Part shown: in pieces, positions 60,220 to 64,000 of the stretch
Position numbering within the stretch: the stretch's first letter is position 1
Layout: every line of letters begins with the position of its first letter
NCBI GenBank assembly: GCA_036380835.1
Contig: DASVDZ010000069.1
Coordinates: 1-64,000, forward strand
Direction of reading: 5' to 3'
From: DASQJL01 sp036380835
GTDB taxonomy: Bacteria; Eisenbacteria; RBG-16-71-46; SZUA-252
Length of the DNA stretch: 64,000 nt
Position numbers and translations under genes: made by a program
Notes under the pieces: model-generated
Database searches by the model: none
What the model saw: the letters and a program-made list of their open reading frames with translations, nothing else
Told to the model about the DNA's origin: nothing

Positions 60220-60820
60220 CGTGCCTCCGCGCGATGTGGAACCCGAACACGATCTGGAGCCCTCCGAATCCCGCGGCGAGGTACGCGTCCCCCCATCCGG
60301 GCGGCGAGAAGAGCGCGATCGCGCCCAGCGCCATGAACGAGAGGCCGAGCGCCGGCACGACGCGCACCGAGAAGGCGCCGGCGGTCACGACCGCGGCGCC
60401 GTAGAGCGTGAGCCAGATCCCCGGAAGGAGCGGAATCCCGCCCGCCCGCGCGAGCGCCATCGTGGCGAGCGCCGCGGCCACGATGGGCGGCGAGAGCGTC
60501 ATCACGAAGCGCCGCGAGGCGCCGCCCATGAGGGGCGTTCCCGCGCGGCGCGCCTTCCAGACGATCGCGGCGCATCCGATCGCGAACGCGGTCAGCGCCT
60601 CGAAGAGCCAGACCGCCAGCCACGCCTCCGGGGTCGGCGCGCGGTGCGCGAGCCACGCCGTGCCGAGGGCGGTCGCGCCCATGACGACGCCGCCCCAGCC
60701 TGGGACCGCCGTGAAGGAGCCCGCGCGCTCCATCGCGTCCCGGATGACGCGGAGGTGCTCGTGGGCACGCTCCTGGAGCGGTGGCGGAACGTCGTAGGCC
60801 GGATCGGGGTGGGGCGCCAT
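60212..60820 (-). CDS. Integral membrane protein paired with the winged-helix regulator
   Basis: The 202-residue protein has about five membrane helices after a polar N-terminus (RDAMERAGSFTAVPGWGGVVMG). It is encoded with a winged-helix regulator, a pairing seen in many bacteria for membrane proteins of unknown function. The ATG at 60820 directly follows a sigma-70 promoter and lacks a ribosome binding site, which suggests leaderless translation. A longer frame exists but lies upstream of the promoter. Confidence 0.82.
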   Translation of the reverse strand: MAPHPDPAYDVPPPLQERAHEHLRVIRDAMERAGSFTAVPGWGGVVMGATALGTAWLAHRAPTPEAWLAVWLFEALTAFAIGCAAIVWKARRAGTPLMGGASRRFVMTLSPPIVAAALATMALARAGGIPLLPGIWLTLYGAAVVTAGAFSVRVVPALGLSFMALGAIALFSPPGWGDAYLAAGFGGLQIVFGFHIARRHGG

Positions 60821-60826
60821 GTGGGG

Positions 60827-60855
60827 AGTATCGGGGGCCGGCCGCTTGTTGTCAA
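60827..60855 (-). promoter_or_regulatory. Strong sigma-70 promoter giving a leaderless transcript
   Basis: TTGACA (60850-60855) and GATACT (60827-60832), read on the minus strand, are 17 nt apart. Only six bases separate the -10 box from the ATG at 60820, so transcription should start at or one base before the A of the start codon. Confidence 0.7.
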
Positions 60856-60858
60856 GTA

Positions 60859-60873
60859 CTTTGTTATGCAAAG
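60859..60873. promoter_or_regulatory. Operator candidate CTTTGTTATGCAAAG
   Basis: CTTTG-N5-CAAAG, three bases upstream of the TTGACA box. Twelve of 15 bases match the palindrome at 59779-59793. Confidence 0.6.
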
Positions 60874-60973
60874 GTATGCCGGCGGCGCACCGTTCGCGCC
60901 TGGGAAGACCCCTTCCGGCCCCCCCTGTGATTCGGGTTCCCCCCCGCGCGCCGTGAGGCGTACCGTCGTTGTC

Positions 60974-61534
60974 ATGAAGCGAATCGGTTGGCTGGTCCTC
61001 ATGGGTGTCCTGGCAGTCAGCGTCGGCGCCTGCGGCAGGAAGATCGTAGGTGGCGAAGGCGATTTCTTCCGTTCGCTCGTTCCCATCTACCCCAGTCGCA
61101 GCACGCCTCGGAACGCGCTCCTCTATTACAAGGCTGCCTGGGAGAACCGGGACTCGACCCGCATCGATACGGTCCTCGCTGAGGACTACGCCGGAAGCAG
61201 CGCCGACCAGTCCGAAACGCTCCAATTCTCCAAGGCGGACGAGATTCGCGCGTTGGGCGGGATCCAGCTCTCGCAGCGGGTGACACGGGTCATCGTCGAC
61301 CTGCACGATCCATCGACATGGATCTGGCAGTACTACGCCGGCGATTCAGCCGCTTGGGTGTCCTACTCCATCCCGTCGCCCCGCATCGAGGTCGACGACG
61401 TGGTCATGGGATCCCTCCTCGCGGACCAATCCACGTTCATGGAGTTCACCTTCCGGCCGACGACTCCGGCCCCCGCCTCTCCCACCGACACGCTCTGGAC
61501 CATCGTTCGATGGCGGGAGCAGGGCCCGCCCTGA
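60974..61534 (+). CDS. Putative lipoprotein, unknown function
   Basis: A 186-residue protein with lipoprotein signal LVLMGVLAVSVGAC (Cys20). The mature domain (NALLYYKAAWENRDSTRIDTVLAEDYAGSS, FSKADEIRALGGIQLSQRVTRVIVDL, WVSYSIPSPRIEVDDVVMG) resembles the SnoaL/NTF2-like cone fold often seen in lipoproteins of this organism type. ATG 60974 begins the signal; a much longer frame upstream is a shadow. Confidence 0.8.
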   Translation: MKRIGWLVLMGVLAVSVGACGRKIVGGEGDFFRSLVPIYPSRSTPRNALLYYKAAWENRDSTRIDTVLAEDYAGSSADQSETLQFSKADEIRALGGIQLSQRVTRVIVDLHDPSTWIWQYYAGDSAAWVSYSIPSPRIEVDDVVMGSLLADQSTFMEFTFRPTTPAPASPTDTLWTIVRWREQGPP

Positions 61535-61546
61535 CCGTCACCCTCC

Positions 61547-61563
61547 CGCCCCTCGATGGGGCG
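61547..61563. terminator. Bidirectional terminator hairpin
   Basis: CGCCCC (61547-61552) and GGGGCG (61558-61563) pair perfectly between two convergent genes (lipoprotein and mscS). No long U-run on either side. Confidence 0.55.
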
Positions 61564-61567
61564 AGCG

Positions 61568-62596
61568 TTACCGGCCGATCGTCGTGACGACCCGTTGCGG
61601 GAAGGGGATCACGATTCCTTCCCGGTCGTAACGCGCTTTGATCCGCTTCACGAATTCGTGGGTCACGAGATAGCGGTCGGGGAAGCGCTTCACGCGGAGG
61701 ATCACCGAGAAGTTGATCGAGGAATCGCCGAACGTGTGGTAGCGGATGAAGGGCTCGAACGTCGCGACGCCCCCCTCCACCGTCCGCAGGACGTCGCGCG
61801 CCACGTCGACCGTGACGCGCTCCACCTTCTCCAGGTCGGACTCGTACGCCACACCCATCTGGACCAACGCCGACTGCTCCGACTCCGGGAGATCGTAGTT
61901 CGTGAAGATCATCTCGGCGACGCGGGAGTTCGGGACGACGATGATGTTGTTCGGCAGCTCGCGGACGCGCGTGGCACGCCAGCCGATGTCGATGATGAAC
62001 CCCTCGCTTCCCGTCTCGAGGCGCACGTAGTCGCCGACACGGATCGGCCGCGCCAGGGCGAGGTGGATTCCCGCGAAGAGATTGGAGAGGGTGGGCTGGA
62101 GCGCGAGCGCTACCGCGAGCGAGCCCACCCCCAGCGCGGTCAGGAGCGGCGTGATCGAGACGCCGAGGTTGGAGAGGATGAGCAGCAGCCCCAGGCTCAG
62201 CACGATGATCCGCACCACGTACTGCATCAGGCTGGTGGTACCGATCGCGGCGCCCGACCCGCGGGTGAAGGCGTCGAGCCAGCCCGCCGCGAAACGCGCC
62301 GCGGCGAGGCTCGCCGAGAGCAGGAAGGCCGCCCCGCACGCTTTGTCGATGACCGGCGTCAGGTCCGGTCGGATCGGCGCGGCCCGGGCGGCGAGCGCGA
62401 TCCCGCCGAGGAGGAACCAGAGCGGGACGTGCCGTCCGATCGTCCGGAGCGCGAGATCGTCCAGCGGCGTCGCGGTGCGGGAGAAGAGAGCGCCCAGATA
62501 GCGGATCACCACGATTCGGATGATCGCCCCGAGGGCGGCCGCGCCCGCGAGGACGAGGGTCGCCGTGAGCCAGGACGGGTGCACTTCGACGGCCAT
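61568..62596 (-). CDS. MscS-family mechanosensitive channel
   Basis: The 342-residue protein has about four to five membrane helices, a pore helix region GVSITPLLTALGVGSLAVALALQPTLSNLFAGIHL and the beta domain with PIRVGDYVRLETGSEGFIIDIGWRATRVRELPNNIIVVPNSR, typical of MscS. It opens under membrane tension and releases solutes. AGGGAGGTGG decides for ATG 62596 over a GTG at 62602. Confidence 0.92.
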   Translation of the reverse strand: MAVEVHPSWLTATLVLAGAAALGAIIRIVVIRYLGALFSRTATPLDDLALRTIGRHVPLWFLLGGIALAARAAPIRPDLTPVIDKACGAAFLLSASLAAARFAAGWLDAFTRGSGAAIGTTSLMQYVVRIIVLSLGLLLILSNLGVSITPLLTALGVGSLAVALALQPTLSNLFAGIHLALARPIRVGDYVRLETGSEGFIIDIGWRATRVRELPNNIIVVPNSRVAEMIFTNYDLPESEQSALVQMGVAYESDLEKVERVTVDVARDVLRTVEGGVATFEPFIRYHTFGDSSINFSVILRVKRFPDRYLVTHEFVKRIKARYDREGIVIPFPQRVVTTIGR

Positions 62597-62727
62597 GGCC
62601 ACCTCCCTTCGGACGGGCGCGCGATCGCAACCCGAATGTGCCAGCCGATCCGCGGACTGTCAATCCAAGGGGCTCGCCGGCGAGTCGGGGGTCACAGCGC
62701 GCGCCGGCGCGTGTATCATCTCTGCCC

Positions 62728-64000
62728 ATGCCGAACCTGATCGCGCGCTACACGAACTGGCTCCATACGCGCTGGCCCGCCGGCACCGTGGAGGCGCTCC
62801 CCGAGGTTCGCGAGGACGGCGCGACCGCGATCCCCGGCGTCTTCATCTGCGGCGACCTGACGGGCATCCCGCTCCTCAAGTTCGCCCTCGACTCCGGAGC
62901 GCACACGGCCCGCCGGATCGCCGAGGATCCGGCGCTCCGGCGAAGCGATGGCGGATCGCCGGGCGGCGCGGGCGGAGCCGCGGGCGCCGGCGGCCCGGCG
63001 CCGCTCGACCTCGCGATCATCGGCGCCGGGGTCTCGGGCATGGCCGCGGCCCTCGAGGCGAAGCGCCACGGCCTCTCCTTCGCGGTGCTCGAGGCGGCCG
63101 AGCCGTTCGCGACCCTCGTCAACTTCCCGAAGCGGAAACCGATCTACACCTACCCGATGTCGATGCGGCCGGAGGGGCCGCTCCAGGTGAGCGCCGACGT
63201 GAAGGAGGCGCTGATCGAGGAGCTGAGGCGGCAGACGGATGCCGCGGGGATCGCCCCGCGCGCCGCGCGCGCCGAGCGCGTCGAGCGAACGGGGGGACTC
63301 CTGCGCGTCGACGTGGCGGGCGGGGAGCCGCTCCACGCGAAGCGCGTCCTGATCGCCATCGGACGGAGCGGCGACTACCGCATGCTCGGCGTTCCGGGCG
63401 AGGACCGGGACAAGGTCTCGAACCGACTCCACGACCCGCACGACTTCGCGGGGAAGGACGCGCTCGTGGTCGGCGGCGGCGACTCGGCGCTCGAGGCAGC
63501 CGTCGCGCTCGCCGAGGCGGGAGCGCGCGTCACGCTCTCGTATCGGAAGCCGGAGCTCTCGCGGCCCAAGCCGGAGAACGTGGAGCGCCTCCGGGCGCTC
63601 CCGGGCGTGACGCTCCGCCTCCCTTCCGTCGTGAAGGAGATCCGCGAGGGCGCGGTCCTTCTCGCCGGAAAGGACGGCGCGGCGGATTCGATCCCGAACG
63701 ATGCCGTCTTCGTCATGATCGGCCGCGAGGCGCCGCTCGCCTTCTTCCGCCGCTCGGGAATCCCGATCGCGGGCGAGCGGCGCGCCCCGTCCTGGATCGC
63801 GATGGGGCTCTTCATTCTCTTCTGCGCGTGGCTCTACAACTGGAAGTCGGGGGGCTCGATGTCGGAGCTCTTCGCCGCGCGGCACTGGTTCCCGTTCGAT
63901 CTCCCGGACCTCCTGCGCTCGCTCGGCGGCGGCGCGGCGCGCGCCGCCGCGAATCCGAAGACGCTCCTCGGGACCCTCGCGATCAGCGCCGCGGGCCCGT
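62728..64000 (+). CDS. Permuted FAD/NAD(P) flavoprotein with membrane segment (3' end outside window)
   Basis: The frame is open from ATG 62728 to the window edge (424 codons). Residues about 30-65 (AIPGVFICGDLTGIPLLKFALDSG) look like the C-terminal FAD-contact motif of thioredoxin-reductase-type enzymes, displaced to the N-terminus. The first Rossmann motif (LAIIGAGVSGMAAALEAKR) starts near residue 93 and the second, VVGGGDSALEAAVALAEAG, near 248. A membrane helix (WIAMGLFILFCAWLYNW) follows at about 356-372, with more sequence beyond. No redox CxxC is visible. The C-terminus probably continues as a membrane or ferredoxin domain. Confidence 0.82.
   Translation, partial: MPNLIARYTNWLHTRWPAGTVEALPEVREDGATAIPGVFICGDLTGIPLLKFALDSGAHTARRIAEDPALRRSDGGSPGGAGGAAGAGGPAPLDLAIIGAGVSGMAAALEAKRHGLSFAVLEAAEPFATLVNFPKRKPIYTYPMSMRPEGPLQVSADVKEALIEELRRQTDAAGIAPRAARAERVERTGGLLRVDVAGGEPLHAKRVLIAIGRSGDYRMLGVPGEDRDKVSNRLHDPHDFAGKDALVVGGGDSALEAAVALAEAGARVTLSYRKPELSRPKPENVERLRALPGVTLRLPSVVKEIREGAVLLAGKDGAADSIPNDAVFVMIGREAPLAFFRRSGIPIAGERRAPSWIAMGLFILFCAWLYNWKSGGSMSELFAARHWFPFDLPDLLRSLGGGAARAAANPKTLLGTLAISAAGP

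Overview
The window is very GC-rich (roughly 70 percent by eye), densely coding and typical of a Gram-negative bacterium: Tat and lipoprotein signals, outer-membrane-like small proteins, NtrC-type sigma-54 regulation, a PEP-CTERM protein, and two secreted proteins ending in a FlgD-like sorting domain (VRMFDVRGRLVRTLLD and VLLFDVRGRLVRTLLD). That combination, with multihaem-type sensing, type-B SDH and NirK, suggests an uncultured FCB- or Deltaproteobacteria-like lineage such as Candidatus Eisenbacteria. This assignment is an inference from protein style, not from a marker gene. I see no rRNA, tRNA, CRISPR array, insertion sequence or prophage.

Layout. 1-9.5 kb: a duplicated DoxX-like membrane protein, then a sigma-54-preceded cluster encoding a Tat-exported four-cluster ferredoxin (HybA-like), an NrfD/HybB-like quinone-reactive membrane protein, three GcvH-fold proteins that all lack the lipoylation lysine, a sensor kinase with haem-type CxxCH and CX4CH motifs, and an NtrC-family regulator; an archaemetzincin follows. 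9.4-13.8 kb (minus): a 2-oxoacid:ferredoxin oxidoreductase whose gamma and delta parts are fused to a GltD-like NAD(P)H/FAD module. 14-18.8 kb: small hypotheticals, a dihaem reaction-centre-type cytochrome c with TPRs, an NmrA-like protein, and a cold-shock gene with a long leader holding an internal terminator. 18.8-30.8 kb: PLP decarboxylase, Zwf, TerB-like protein, NirK lipoprotein, arylsulfotransferase-like protein, amino-acid metabolism genes and two small envelope proteins sharing an upstream 15-mer.

31-45 kb: MFS exporter, LolA-like protein, sdhCAB, a secreted Ig-repeat protein, a remarkable 911-residue double tyrosine phenol-lyase, a PEP-CTERM protein with palindromes in its promoter, a HI0933-type flavoprotein and an exported MsrA. 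45.2-45.8 kb: a peroxiredoxin-like gene with an in-frame TGA exactly at the peroxidatic cysteine, a probable selenoprotein. 45.8-64 kb: mixed housekeeping and accessory genes (amidotransferase, amidohydrolase, ParB/SerK-like, HhH protein, proline dehydrogenase, HAD, DinB, phosphatase, fRMsr-like GAF protein, large hybrid kinase), a winged-helix regulator locus with paired CTTTG-N5-CAAAG palindromes and a likely leaderless promoter, an MscS channel, and a truncated, apparently permuted flavoprotein at the right edge.

Central energy metabolism (quinone-linked ferredoxin/NrfD complex, POR, SDH, NirK, cytochrome c) and thiol/selenol redox defence (MsrA, Sec-Prx, fRMsr) dominate. The strongest candidates for something new are the lysine-less GcvH/NrfD/haem-kinase module, the Sec peroxiredoxin and the fused double beta-eliminating lyase.
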